Source of the DNA: Ignavibacteria bacterium
Lineage (GTDB): Bacteria; Bacteroidota; Ignavibacteria; Tepidaquicellales; Tepidaquicellaceae
Assembly: GCA_028714695.1 (NCBI GenBank)
Contig: JAQTLX010000003.1
Location: 233,333-297,332, forward strand
Length of the DNA stretch: 64,000 bases
Direction of reading: 5' to 3'
Part shown: positions 26,639-35,331 of the stretch, in pieces
Numbering within the stretch: the stretch's first letter is position 1
Layout of the letters: every line of letters begins with the position of its first letter
Program-made: the position numbers and the translations under genes
Notes under the pieces: model-generated
Databases searched by the model: none
What the model saw: the letters and a program-made list of their open reading frames with translations, nothing else
What the model was told of the DNA's origin: nothing

Positions 26639-28300
26639 TCATTTCGCAAGTTTCTCTGTAATTTCTTTTATCGGTCTGCCGATGCATCCTTCGGGCGGTT
26701 GTATTCCGAGCAGCGCTGCCATAGTCGGAGTAACATCCGTCATTTTAACGGGTTCATTCAATTCGCCTTTAGGGATTTTCCATCCGTAAAAAACCAACGG
26801 GACGTGAGTATCGTATTCATAAGGGCTTCCATGTTCGGAGCCTCTTACTCTGTCCTCAATCCAGTAAGGTTGAAAATTTACGAACACTTCACCGCAGCGT
26901 GATTCGTAAAAACCGTTTTTAAAGAATTCGAAATAAGGGTCAGAAGACTTTCCGCTTTTTATTTCAGCGGAAGTAAAAACGCTTCTTACACCGGGGATAT
27001 TATTTTTTATATATAATGAAACTTTGCCGGATACATCATCGATATTCAGACCCGATTGCAATACAAGTTCACGGTTAAGAAATATCTGCTGATTAAGAAA
27101 ATACCGTACGAGATTTTTAATGCCGTACTGTCCCAACAAATAATTATTAACAGAGTCGATGACTACCGTATGGAGAAACGTGCCGGCGTTTAATTTTGTG
27201 GATTTAAGATATTCCGGATTGCTGCATACGCCGTGATCGGCAGTAAGAAATACCAATGTGTTATCCATTCCTATTGTCATGTCGACAGTGCCGAGAAATT
27301 CGGCAAGGTCTTTATCGAGTCTAAGATATGTATCTTCAGTTTCAATTGAATTGGGACCGTACATGTGTCCGACATAATCAGTCGAAGAAAAACTAATGCA
27401 TAAAAAATCCGTATTTTCGCCAAGCCCCATTTTTTCATTTTTAAGAACATCGAGCGCAAACTCTTTTGTCATAGTGTTTCCGAAAGGCGAGTATCTGAGC
27501 AGGTTCGGGTTTTTGTATTTGAGTTCGGGCAGGTTATGAGGGAAAACAGGTTTCAATTCACCCTTAAATGTATCTTCAAATTCATTATCGTCAGCAATGC
27601 TTTCCGTATAGTTCTCAATAGGAAACAGTGTATTCCATTTCTGTTTGAAATATTCGTCCTGCAAATCTTTCGTGTTGAAATCTTTCACCCAGGAGGGAAG
27701 TTCAGGCATATAATAGGTGCTTGTAACCCAGTTTTTTGAAGAGGCATCGTACCAGTACGCAGCGTTTGCCGTATGTCCTGCGGGATATATTCCGCCTCTG
27801 TCTTTTAAAGCGATGCCAATTACTTTGGACTTCATATTGGATGAATATTTTAGCCTGTCCGTAATCGTAGTAGTCATCAGCGACGACGGCGACATCTTTC
27901 CTTCTTCAGAATAACTTCCGACCGTACGCACGGTCGAATCATCCGCGCAATATCTGATTTGCGCGCTTCCCCTGTCGAGCCAGTCGTTGCCTGAAATGCC
28001 GTTAATCGCCGGAACCGTTCCGGTATAAATGCAAGAATGCCCTGGAGCAGTATAGGCCGGGAAATGGATATAGTTCGCGTTTTTACAGAAGAATCCGTTG
28101 TTGATTATTTTTTTAAAACCATTATCAGAATATTTATCCCAGTATCTTGGAATGAAATCATAAGCCATCTGGTCAACGACGATACCGATTACAAGTTTCG
28201 GCGGTTTGGGACCGGAAGAATAAATTCGATATAAAGCAATTGCTGAAATTACGCACAACAATAAAACTATTACTACGAATATAGTAGTTTTTCTTTTCAT
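26639..28300 (-). CDS. PafA-type alkaline phosphatase / phosphodiesterase family protein
   Basis: The product has 553 residues. An N-terminal hydrophobic segment (about 6-26) is a signal peptide or anchor. The metal-binding Asp is in GIVVDQMAYD and the nucleophile is Thr84 in FPAYTAPGHS, as in phosphate-insensitive PafA enzymes rather than the Ser of PhoA. A second metal cluster is at TADHGVCS (near 350), with the His of SEHGSPYEYD near the C-terminus. It releases phosphate from monoesters in the periplasm or at the outer surface. Single-gene unit, 83 bases from rfbA. Confidence 0.92.
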   Translation of the reverse strand: MKRKTTIFVVIVLLLCVISAIALYRIYSSGPKPPKLVIGIVVDQMAYDFIPRYWDKYSDNGFKKIINNGFFCKNANYIHFPAYTAPGHSCIYTGTVPAINGISGNDWLDRGSAQIRYCADDSTVRTVGSYSEEGKMSPSSLMTTTITDRLKYSSNMKSKVIGIALKDRGGIYPAGHTANAAYWYDASSKNWVTSTYYMPELPSWVKDFNTKDLQDEYFKQKWNTLFPIENYTESIADDNEFEDTFKGELKPVFPHNLPELKYKNPNLLRYSPFGNTMTKEFALDVLKNEKMGLGENTDFLCISFSSTDYVGHMYGPNSIETEDTYLRLDKDLAEFLGTVDMTIGMDNTLVFLTADHGVCSNPEYLKSTKLNAGTFLHTVVIDSVNNYLLGQYGIKNLVRYFLNQQIFLNRELVLQSGLNIDDVSGKVSLYIKNNIPGVRSVFTSAEIKSGKSSDPYFEFFKNGFYESRCGEVFVNFQPYWIEDRVRGSEHGSPYEYDTHVPLVFYGWKIPKGELNEPVKMTDVTPTMAALLGIQPPEGCIGRPIKEITEKLAK

Positions 28301-28380
28301 GATACTAAATTACATAAACATACTAAATAAAATGAGAATGTAAAATTACGGAATTATTATGTTTTACGAATATCCGGATA

Positions 28381-28412
28381 AAACGTGTCAGGTTATACAA
28401 CCTGACACGTTT
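28381..28412 (-). terminator. Perfect 14-bp hairpin after the C1 peptidase gene
   Basis: AAACGTGTCAGGTT (28381-28394) pairs perfectly with AACCTGACACGTTT (28399-28412) around a four-base loop, seven bases past the minus-strand stop of the peptidase gene. On the minus strand it ends in four T. It separates the peptidase from the phosphatase gene. Confidence 0.75.
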
Positions 28413-28418
28413 AATATT

Positions 28419-29519
28419 TTATCTTCCGATTTTTTTCCTCAACTCGGGTTTAAGAGCATTGAGAGGAAGAACAAGTGTAATTGTGTTTATGCCGAAATAA
28501 GTTTCGGATACGTTAATGAATCCTTTCAACGGACCTATGAGACCCCATGAATTTTTCACGTAGAAAAATTTCTTTCCGTTCGCGGTTTTTTTAAGACCTA
28601 CGAGATGCATTAAGTGGTCATCCTGTGTTGTAAGATTTTCAAACAATTCCTGTCTTGTCTGCTGCGTGTAATCAATTTCCTCGTCGTCGGGATTGACGGT
28701 GCCTTTAAGATTGCTCTTGCCTTTAGGTATCATTGCCCAGCCGTCCGGCTGATCGAAGTAAGCGTTTGATACGTCGGCGTCCCATCCTACGGTATAATCG
28801 TTAAGGACTGCCCATTCAGCCGCGTCTATGAGTTCGTCAACAGGAAGATTGTAGAACAGTCCGCCGGAATAGTTATCCGGAACTTCGACGTTGAAGGGTT
28901 TATAGAAAGGATGATGCGTGAAAGAAGTCAGACCGATATAATCGTCCTCATTGAACTTGACAACGTCCCGCGCAAATTCAAGCGGTGTATATTCTTTGCC
29001 GTTGAAAGTGAATATTTCAGGCGGCTTGCCGAATCTGTCGTCAAGCATCTTTGTGTAATTTTCTTCCCATGTATTTGAAATAGGCATTTTAACGAGCACG
29101 CTGTCAAGAAACTTTTTCAGTTTTTCGTCGAATCCGATGTGGTTGATTTTACCGCCTGAAGAATTCGGATAAACGCTCAAAGGAACGACGCCGTATTTCG
29201 CGACAGCGGGAAATACGTCATGGGCAAATGCGCCTTCGGTAAATCTTGCGAATCCCTGTCTGAGAATGTAGTTATGCGCTTTCTCAAGATAGATGTTTCT
29301 TACAATATAGAGTTCGGAAAGGTCGGGATTGTCGATTCCCTGTTTCAGCATTCCCGTTTCGAGAAGAGAAATAACGGAGAAGCACCAGCAGGTTCCGCTC
29401 ATTCCCTGGTCTTTTACGCTCGTAGTAGGATTTAGTTTTACGGTTGTCAATTCCTGCGAATATGAATTTCCGATAAAGAAAAACAACAGGACGATTAACA
29501 ATGATGTTACTTTTTTCAT
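28419..29519 (-). CDS. C1 family (bleomycin-hydrolase-like) cysteine peptidase
   Basis: The product has 366 residues. The signal peptide (1-22) ends GNSYSQ, so it acts outside the inner membrane, unlike cytosolic PepC. The catalytic Cys44 is in DQGMSGTCWCFSVIS, preceded by the oxyanion Gln. The catalytic His is in DDHLMHLVGLKK and the Asn in FYVKNSWG. The insert SLYIVRNIYLEKAHNYILRQG (read as ELYIVRNIYLEKAH) matches aminopeptidase C / bleomycin hydrolase. It has no T9SS tail. Confidence 0.92.
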   Translation of the reverse strand: MKKVTSLLIVLLFFFIGNSYSQELTTVKLNPTTSVKDQGMSGTCWCFSVISLLETGMLKQGIDNPDLSELYIVRNIYLEKAHNYILRQGFARFTEGAFAHDVFPAVAKYGVVPLSVYPNSSGGKINHIGFDEKLKKFLDSVLVKMPISNTWEENYTKMLDDRFGKPPEIFTFNGKEYTPLEFARDVVKFNEDDYIGLTSFTHHPFYKPFNVEVPDNYSGGLFYNLPVDELIDAAEWAVLNDYTVGWDADVSNAYFDQPDGWAMIPKGKSNLKGTVNPDDEEIDYTQQTRQELFENLTTQDDHLMHLVGLKKTANGKKFFYVKNSWGLIGPLKGFINVSETYFGINTITLVLPLNALKPELRKKIGR

Positions 29520-29546
29520 AAGATGGTTTTGTTTAATAATAATCAG

Positions 29547-30455
29547 TTATAAATATGCTGCTATACCCGCAGCGAGTTTTGCGTTATTGATTACAAGTTT
29601 AATGTTTGCCTCAAGGCTTTTTCCTGAAGTAATGTCTTTTATTTCCGAAAGCAGGAACGGAGTAATTTCCTTTCCCTTTATTCCGAGTTCATCCGCTTTT
29701 TTCAGCGCTTTATTTATTGCGGACTGTATTTCATCTTTATCCATAGAATATTCAAGGGGAACGGGATTCGCAATGAGCAGACCACCGTTGAGACCCAACT
29801 CCCATTTGGTTCTTATCATATCGGCAATATCCTTTTCGGAGTCCATTCTGTAATTTACTTTATATCCCGATTCGCGCGTAAAGAACGCGGGAAATTCGTC
29901 CGTATTGAAACCGATGACAGGTACGCCGAGTGTTTCAAGATATTCGAGCGTAAGTCCGATATCGAGAATCGATTTAACCCCGGCGGAAACGACGGCAATG
30001 TTCGTTTTAGACAGTTCGGTAAGGTCTGCAGAGATGTCGTAAGTTTCCCGGGCATTTCTGTGAACGCCGCCTATGCCGCCTGTAGCAAAAATTTTCAACG
30101 AAGCAAGGTTAGCGCAAATCATGGTTGCCGCTACTGTCGTAGCCGCATTAAGTTTCTTTGAAACCATTACGGGCAAATCTCTTCTTGAAGCCTTGTAAAT
30201 ATTTTTTGATGATGCAAGAATTTCTATTTCTTCGTTATCCAGTCCGACTTTTATTTTTCCGTTAAGAACCGCGATTGTAGCGGGTACGGCATTGCATTCG
30301 CGGACAGTGCTTTCGAGAAGCAGGGCGGTCTCATAATTCCGGGGATACGGCATGCCGTGGGAGATTATAGTCGATTCAAGCGCCACAACGGGCTTGCCGC
30401 CGTTAAGAGCGGATTTCACTTCATCGGATATTTGCAGATATTCGTTAAGGCTCAT
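29547..30455 (-). CDS. psuG: Pseudouridine-5'-phosphate glycosidase
   Basis: The product has 302 residues. It splits pseudouridine 5'-phosphate into uracil and ribose 5-phosphate. Family blocks are clear: VVALESTIISHGMPYP at the N-terminus, VPATIAVLNGKIKVGL, FATGGIGGVHR and SAGVKSILDIGLTLEYLET. The gene directly abuts psuK (no gap), so kinase then glycosidase are made from one message. Confidence 0.96.
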   Translation of the reverse strand: MSLNEYLQISDEVKSALNGGKPVVALESTIISHGMPYPRNYETALLLESTVRECNAVPATIAVLNGKIKVGLDNEEIEILASSKNIYKASRRDLPVMVSKKLNAATTVAATMICANLASLKIFATGGIGGVHRNARETYDISADLTELSKTNIAVVSAGVKSILDIGLTLEYLETLGVPVIGFNTDEFPAFFTRESGYKVNYRMDSEKDIADMIRTKWELGLNGGLLIANPVPLEYSMDKDEIQSAINKALKKADELGIKGKEITPFLLSEIKDITSGKSLEANIKLVINNAKLAAGIAAYL

Positions 30456-31388
30456 TTACATTAATATACTTTTTGATTCACGGAAAAGTTTCACCAGTTT
30501 ATCCTCAGTAACATCATCGGGAACCGTGCGGTTTGAACGTAATGCAAAATATGACGCGCAGGTTCCGAATACAAGAGAATCGTCAATACCGTAGTTGTTA
30601 AGAAAGGAATAAATAAACCCCGCGTTAAACGCGTCGCCCGCTCCGTTTGGTTCAGCCACGTTCACGCTTAGCGGCTTGCATTTATAAGTCTTCGCGATTT
30701 CAGCATTATATAATTCCGCACCGTTCTTTCCTTTTCGTATAACTATATTTTTTATATTCTTTGTTATATATTTTTCTTTCTCTTCCGAATCCGCGGACGC
30801 GCCGAAAATGCTTTCGAATTCGGATGAATTAACCGAGAGGTAATCTATTAATCCGCTGATTATCCTGACATTAATTCCTTTATCTTCGGATACGGCATCA
30901 AGAAAGACAGGGATGCCGCTGTTGTTCGCGATACCAATGATTTTATTAAGAACGTTTATATTTAAATTCGAGTCGAGAACAATCATGCCGCACTTAGAAA
31001 TAAAATCGTAATGCACGTTTATATAATCTTCGTTAACCGTGTTAATGGAATCGCTCATATCGTTGACGGCATAATTCATTTTTCCTTTGTCGTCGGCAAC
31101 CGACAAATATACGGCTGTATTAATATCGGATGATACAAGCAGATAATCCGTACGAATGCCTGATTTGCGGGCTGATTCCAGAATTCTGTTTCCGAATTCG
31201 TCTTTGCCTATACAACCAAAGAGGCTGATATTTACATTCATGCGCGCAAGGTTTTCGGAAATATTTCTTGCGACGCCGCCTTCGGTAATAATTATTTTTC
31301 CCGGATGCGAGTCGGCAGACATGCCTGAAGCGATACCTTTTACATCCACGTTAATCCCGCCAATCGCGCAAACATACTTTTTTATCAT
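30456..31388 (-). CDS. psuK: PfkB family kinase, pseudouridine kinase
   Basis: The product has 310 residues. It phosphorylates pseudouridine to the 5'-phosphate used by psuG. Visible PfkB features are GGVARNISENLARMN (N-terminal GG motif) and NGAGDAFNAGFIYSF (C-terminal motif with the catalytic Asp). The substrate is inferred from the adjacent psuG. No pseudouridine transporter is next to the pair, so the nucleoside may come from internal RNA turnover or a distant carrier. Confidence 0.93.
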   Translation of the reverse strand: MIKKYVCAIGGINVDVKGIASGMSADSHPGKIIITEGGVARNISENLARMNVNISLFGCIGKDEFGNRILESARKSGIRTDYLLVSSDINTAVYLSVADDKGKMNYAVNDMSDSINTVNEDYINVHYDFISKCGMIVLDSNLNINVLNKIIGIANNSGIPVFLDAVSEDKGINVRIISGLIDYLSVNSSEFESIFGASADSEEKEKYITKNIKNIVIRKGKNGAELYNAEIAKTYKCKPLSVNVAEPNGAGDAFNAGFIYSFLNNYGIDDSLVFGTCASYFALRSNRTVPDDVTEDKLVKLFRESKSILM

Positions 31389-31590
31389 TATTAGAATTTA
31401 TGCAAATTAGAAAACTCATTCAATTGAGGATTCAGTCCTTGAATTGCGCATCGAAAAAAAATCAAATATCAAAAATAAAAAATCAAATCTACATAGCAAA
31501 AATCAAAAATGCAGAACAATCATTTTTATCAGAGGCAGAACGAATATGAGGGCTGAAAAAATCAAATTGAAATTGTATAACATTTTTCTA

Positions 31591-31800
31591 TTAGATGCCG
31601 CCCCGATGGGGCTCAGAGATTTTTGTATCCATATTCCTACCAAGATGCCGCCCCGATGGGGCTCAGAGATTTTTGTATCCATACTCCTACCAAGATGACG
31701 CCCCGATGGGGCTCAGAGATTTTTGTATCCATATTCCTACCAAGATGCCGCCCCGATGGGGCTCAGAGATTTTTGTATCCATATTTCTACTAAGATGCCG
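31591..31800 (+). repeat. Tandem 50-bp repeat, locus B (four units)
   Basis: Four near-identical units start at 31591, 31641, 31691 and 31741, with a decayed fifth at 31791; the period is exactly 50. Each contains GATGCCGCCCCGATGGGGCT, a hairpin with GCCCC/GGGGC arms and a GAT loop, then CAGAGATTTTTGTATCC and ATATTCCTACCAA. Differences between units are single bases. The whole unit is conserved, so it is not a repeat-spacer CRISPR array. Reading frames across it are repetitive and spurious. Confidence 0.92.
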
Positions 31801-31946
31801 CTCATTCAGGCGGGTTAAAAGAAAGAAAATATTTTTTAAAATACGGCTCATAATGGCTCATAACGGCTCATTTTATTTTTCGATGTCAGTTCAGATGCCT
31901 AATAGTGCAAAGTTCATGCAGGCAGGAAAACCGGATTTGACGGGAT

Positions 31947-31987
31947 GATACCGGGGGTATCAAAATGACACCGTTTTGGTGTCATTT
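31947..31987. repeat. Two adjacent perfect hairpins
   Basis: GATACC-GGG-GGTATC (31947-31961) is followed after one base by AAATGACACC (31963-31972) pairing with GGTGTCATTT (31978-31987) around a five-base loop. The second is related to the hairpin at 32104-32126. Confidence 0.7.
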
Positions 31988-32103
31988 CTCAGGTTTCCGT
32001 ATTGAAAAAACAATAGTTTATGTCAAAGAACTTATTGAATTTTGCAAAAAGGTCTCATTCGGCATCATTTCGACGATAAAACATTGATTTTTAAGTAGTT
32101 TAA

Positions 32104-32126
32104 AAATGACCCCGGGGGGGTCATTT
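32104..32126. repeat. Perfect 10-bp hairpin related to 31963-31987
   Basis: AAATGACCCC (32104-32113) pairs with GGGGTCATTT (32117-32126) around a GGG loop. It matches the hairpin 140 bases upstream except at one stem pair (A-T there, C-G here), a compensatory change. Confidence 0.7.
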
Positions 32127-32542
32127 CAGGTATCATTTTTGTATCGATTGTATTGCCGCATTTTGTTTGATGATATGTGATTATCAGAGTTACCATTTTT
32201 GTAAAAAATATTCAGTACAAATATAAAAAATAATAGGAGAAGTCCGGCAATAAATGACCAAGGAGTGAGTTAAATTATTGTTTACAAACGAGATATGACG
32301 GAGTGTTTTCGTGTATAGATTTCAAAAACGAAAGTGTTTTCCGGAATATATTTTTACAGGATACAGGCGGGCGGTTTTGTTCAGACGAAGAGGATGATTC
32401 TTATTAAATGATTCCCGCAAAAGAACATCGGAATGCCCGCCCATTTCTCCGGCGAGCCTTCGGCCGGCGGATTTACGGCCGAGCATGCAAAATTTTAGAT
32501 TCTGCATTTTATATTTGAGAGAGTAAACTTTTCATTATAAAA

Positions 32543-32572
32543 AAAGCACGGCAGAAATATTTGCCGTGCTTT
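32543..32572 (-). terminator. Terminator-like hairpin on the minus strand
   Basis: AAAGCACGGCA (32543-32553) pairs perfectly with TGCCGTGCTTT (32562-32572) around an eight-base loop. On the minus strand it continues into seven or eight T, which suits transcripts reading leftward from the arylsulfotransferase-like gene, about 300 bases past its stop. Confidence 0.7.
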
Positions 32573-32624
32573 CATTTCTTGAAAGATCACAATGAAAAAA
32601 TTATTTGAAATATTCCACCAAAAA

Positions 32625-32894
32625 GAGCGGCGAGTTACTTATAAAATAACTACGTTATGATTTATTAATCCGCCCCAAAAGACAGGCGGACTGCTGATAA
32701 AATAATTTCATTATTTAATCAGCAGCTCTCCCAAAAGAGCGGCGAGTTACTTATAAAACAACTACGTTATGATTTATTAATCCGCCCTAAAAGGCAGGCG
32801 GACTGCTGATAAAATAATTTCATTATTTAATCAGCAGCTCTCCAAAAAGATTGGCGAGTTACTTATAAAACAACTACGTTATTTTATAAGTAAC
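32625..32894 (-). repeat. 112-bp tandem repeat fused to the 3' end of a T9SS cargo gene (2.3 units)
   Basis: Units start at 32625, 32737 and 32849, exactly 112 bases apart. Each holds a GAGTTACTTATAAAA arm, a CCGCC...GGCGGA hairpin and a CTGATAAAATAAT / ATTATTTAATCAG hairpin. The last unit closes with GTTACTTATAAAA (32858-32870) pairing perfectly with 32882-32894; that right arm is the reverse complement of the final coding bases of the gene ending at 32879, and the stop codon sits in the loop. A related single copy lies at 58600-58705. Confidence 0.85.
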
Positions 32895-34633
32895 ATTTTT
32901 TTTGTGCTTTGGAAATTATTCGTTTTAAGAACATAGAAATAAACACCGCTTGAGAATTTAGAGCCGTCCCATTTTTCCGAATACTGTCCCGCGCTCATTT
33001 GTCCGTTAAGAATTTCGCCGACTTTCTTACCTGTTATATCATAGACGCTGAGGTTAACAAATGAAGAAGAAGGAATACTGAATTTAATTGTTGTCGTAGG
33101 GTTAAACGGGTTGGGATAATTCTGATTCAGTGAATAATTCTTTGCAATGCCGTCATTGTTTCCGGTGCCTGTAACAGGCTGAAGTTCAAATCTGAATGCT
33201 CTGTATGACATCTGTCCGGTTGGAAGGGAAAGTTCATAAACCAGATTACCTTCGGGAGTTACTTCGGATAGTGTGGTGGATGCAGAGCCCCAGCCGATAA
33301 GAGTATTTCCGTTTGCCAGTCTCTGAACACTTCCCATTGCAGCGGCAAATATGTCGGGACTGTGTCTGAACTGCCAGTAAAGGGTTGCAGTCATATTCGT
33401 TTCGTCGAGCACATATTCAAGTGCTCTTGAAAAACCCGGAGTATGGAAATTGCCGTTATCAAATAATGTATAATGATTATTTCCGATGTATCTTACATAG
33501 TGCTGGTGTGAGAATCCCAGAGTATCGCCGATGAAAGTAAACATATTATGTTTCCCGCCGAGTCTCCAGATAATATCACCTGTGGTTTCGCTAATTTTCG
33601 TGATTTCATCAAGGTGTCTGCTTGAGAGTAAAACACTATTGTCATCCATGGGTTCGAGTGCATTGCCATGCATATAATCGATATTATATGCAGTGAGATT
33701 TTCGTGAGTCGCGTCGGTAATAGGAATATAATCCCAACTGCTCCACTGGAACACAACGTTTTTATTCGCATCAATTTTCTGAATTATCAAACCCGTTACC
33801 TGAGCATTTGTTAATCCACCGGATACGATCTGGCTCATATCTATTGTCTGAATATCATAACTTAACAACCACGCGCCGCCGTCAGCAGTACACTGGCATT
33901 CATGGATATCCGTCGAGTAGCCGTTACCGCAGAAGAAACTGTCTATGACGTTGTAATTCTCGTCCATGCCGAGATAGAAATGCGCCATTTCTTCGTAGTA
34001 TGTATATATATTTGTTTTCTGTCTTTTAAAGTCGTATGCATTTGCAGTCAGTGCTTTATAAGAATGCGGCGTTCCGTTATTATTCAATACCATAAGATAA
34101 TTATTCCCGTACGCCTGACTGAAATTTGATAAGAACAAATATCCGTCTTCGGTAGGACCGTTCTGTGTGATATTGAATACCGGAAAATCTTTCGGCGATG
34201 GTGCAACGGGGGTCTGTATAATATTTTCACCGTTTAATATTCTCATCTCGCTGTTATCGTTGGGGTTTTGGGGCTGCGCATATTTCCTTATAGTAAACGA
34301 GTAATTTAATTGCCCGAAAATTCCTGAAACGGTGACCGTTTCATTTAGAGAAAAAGGAACTGCAGGTTTGAATATAAGTTTTCTATTTGCTTCTACTGGA
34401 ATGATGGTTCCGGTATGCAGTCCTGTAGTACTGCCTGTAACACTTAATGTTACTGTTTTTAAAAAGTCACCGCTTAAAACCGAGTTAAATCCGATAATGA
34501 TGGTAGATTTTTCGTTGTTGTATATTGAATTTGGTTTTGGGGAAAGATATTGAATTGTTTGAGCATTTAAATAAGCGCTCGCCAGCAGGAGAAATATTGC
34601 CGATATTGCTCCTGAAATTACTTTGTTAGACAT
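32879..34633 (-). CDS. Arylsulfotransferase-like (ASST) protein with T9SS sorting tail
   Basis: The product has 584 residues. Signal peptide 1-24 ends YLNAQ. A short beta domain (about 30-130, SPKPNSIYNNEKSTI) precedes the ASST six-bladed propeller (about 150-490), with DIHECQCTADGGAWLLSYD, YMHGNALEPMDDNSVLLSSR, GDIIWRLGGKHNMFTF and GFSHQHYVRY. The His residues in these segments are where ASST enzymes carry their catalytic and binding residues. Such enzymes move sulfate between phenolic compounds; the activity here is unproven. The last 80 residues are the sorting domain (LNQNYPNPFNPTTTIKF to KKMLLIK). Its stop lies within a repeat hairpin. Confidence 0.85.
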   Translation of the reverse strand: MSNKVISGAISAIFLLLASAYLNAQTIQYLSPKPNSIYNNEKSTIIIGFNSVLSGDFLKTVTLSVTGSTTGLHTGTIIPVEANRKLIFKPAVPFSLNETVTVSGIFGQLNYSFTIRKYAQPQNPNDNSEMRILNGENIIQTPVAPSPKDFPVFNITQNGPTEDGYLFLSNFSQAYGNNYLMVLNNNGTPHSYKALTANAYDFKRQKTNIYTYYEEMAHFYLGMDENYNVIDSFFCGNGYSTDIHECQCTADGGAWLLSYDIQTIDMSQIVSGGLTNAQVTGLIIQKIDANKNVVFQWSSWDYIPITDATHENLTAYNIDYMHGNALEPMDDNSVLLSSRHLDEITKISETTGDIIWRLGGKHNMFTFIGDTLGFSHQHYVRYIGNNHYTLFDNGNFHTPGFSRALEYVLDETNMTATLYWQFRHSPDIFAAAMGSVQRLANGNTLIGWGSASTTLSEVTPEGNLVYELSLPTGQMSYRAFRFELQPVTGTGNNDGIAKNYSLNQNYPNPFNPTTTIKFSIPSSSFVNLSVYDITGKKVGEILNGQMSAGQYSEKWDGSKFSSGVYFYVLKTNNFQSTKKMLLIK

Positions 34634-34884
34634 ATTGCGGTTTTGTTAATTTTTTAAATGTACCTGCTAATAAGTACGCTGTATTTAGACAATGAATCAT
34701 TAAAAAAAGTTTAATAAATAACTTTTTTAAATTTAGAACAGTAATAATTCATTAAAGGAATGAGAGGCTTTGATGTCGGCAAACACAATGTTTGTCAGAA
34801 TATTATTACCATTAATTTGTGTTTTCTATCTACCAATAATTTCATATACAATATAATATTAAAACTAAGCAATAAAAACGCATC

Positions 34885-35226
34885 TTAAATTACATAATCT
34901 TTCACGGGTTTGCCGTCAATAAGATGTTCCTGAATTATTTTTTCCAGGACTTTCGGAGTGCATGAATGATACCATACGCCTTCGGGATATACAACGGCGA
35001 GCGGTCCTTTCGCGCAAATTCTGAAACAATCGGCTTTAGTTCTTTGAATACCGCCTTTACCGTTAAGGTCAAGTTCGGCAAGCCTTTTTTTGAGATATTT
35101 CCATGATTTCAGTCCTTCTTCACGTTTCACGCATTTGTCATCCGCGGCATCGCAGCATAAAAATATATGTTTTCTTGTTTTATCTATTCCGAGTTCTTTT
35201 GCTTTTTCTTTTAGTTTATTGCTCAT
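34885..35226 (-). CDS. Thioredoxin-like (2Fe-2S) ferredoxin
   Basis: The product has 113 residues. Cysteines at 24, 25, 32, 67 and 71 lie in the spacing of thioredoxin-fold [2Fe-2S] ferredoxins ([13 protein letters not shown], then [23 protein letters not shown]), with a further Cys at 89. These small proteins carry electrons in the cytoplasm or sense redox state; the partner is unknown. It stands alone, facing the divergent esterase gene. Confidence 0.88.
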   Translation of the reverse strand: MSNKLKEKAKELGIDKTRKHIFLCCDAADDKCVKREEGLKSWKYLKKRLAELDLNGKGGIQRTKADCFRICAKGPLAVVYPEGVWYHSCTPKVLEKIIQEHLIDGKPVKDYVI

Positions 35227-35331
35227 GCTTATCGCTTTACATGTTACATTAATAAAAAATTTACTAATATGAAAAATAAATCAGAGAGACAGATAATTAT
35301 TGAACAAAATTTTTATTATTAGAGTTTTAAA

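Larger units (their letters stand above)
31389..32878. other. 1.5-kb gene-free region rich in repeats and hairpins
   Basis: No credible gene is visible. It holds an A-rich tract (31440-31580), the 50-bp tandem array (31591-31800), hairpins at 31947-31961, 31963-31987 and 32104-32126, a terminator-like hairpin at 32543-32572, and the 112-bp tandem repeat from 32625. A 61-residue frame at 32322-32507 (minus) has no supporting feature. Possible decayed mobile DNA, but no transposase fragment is recognised. Confidence 0.6.

Noticed and set aside
31591..31800. CRISPR array
   Set aside because: The full 50-bp unit is conserved with no variable spacers, and no cas gene is present.
31444..31948. Two overlapping reading frames with peptide repeats (MPPRWGSEIFVSI type)
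   Set aside because: They are translations of the 50-bp tandem repeat; the frame changes each unit because 50 is not a multiple of three, and no ribosome site or domain supports them.
32322..32507. 61-residue minus-strand frame
   Set aside because: No family, ribosome site or operon context; it may be a scrap of decayed DNA but nothing identifies it.
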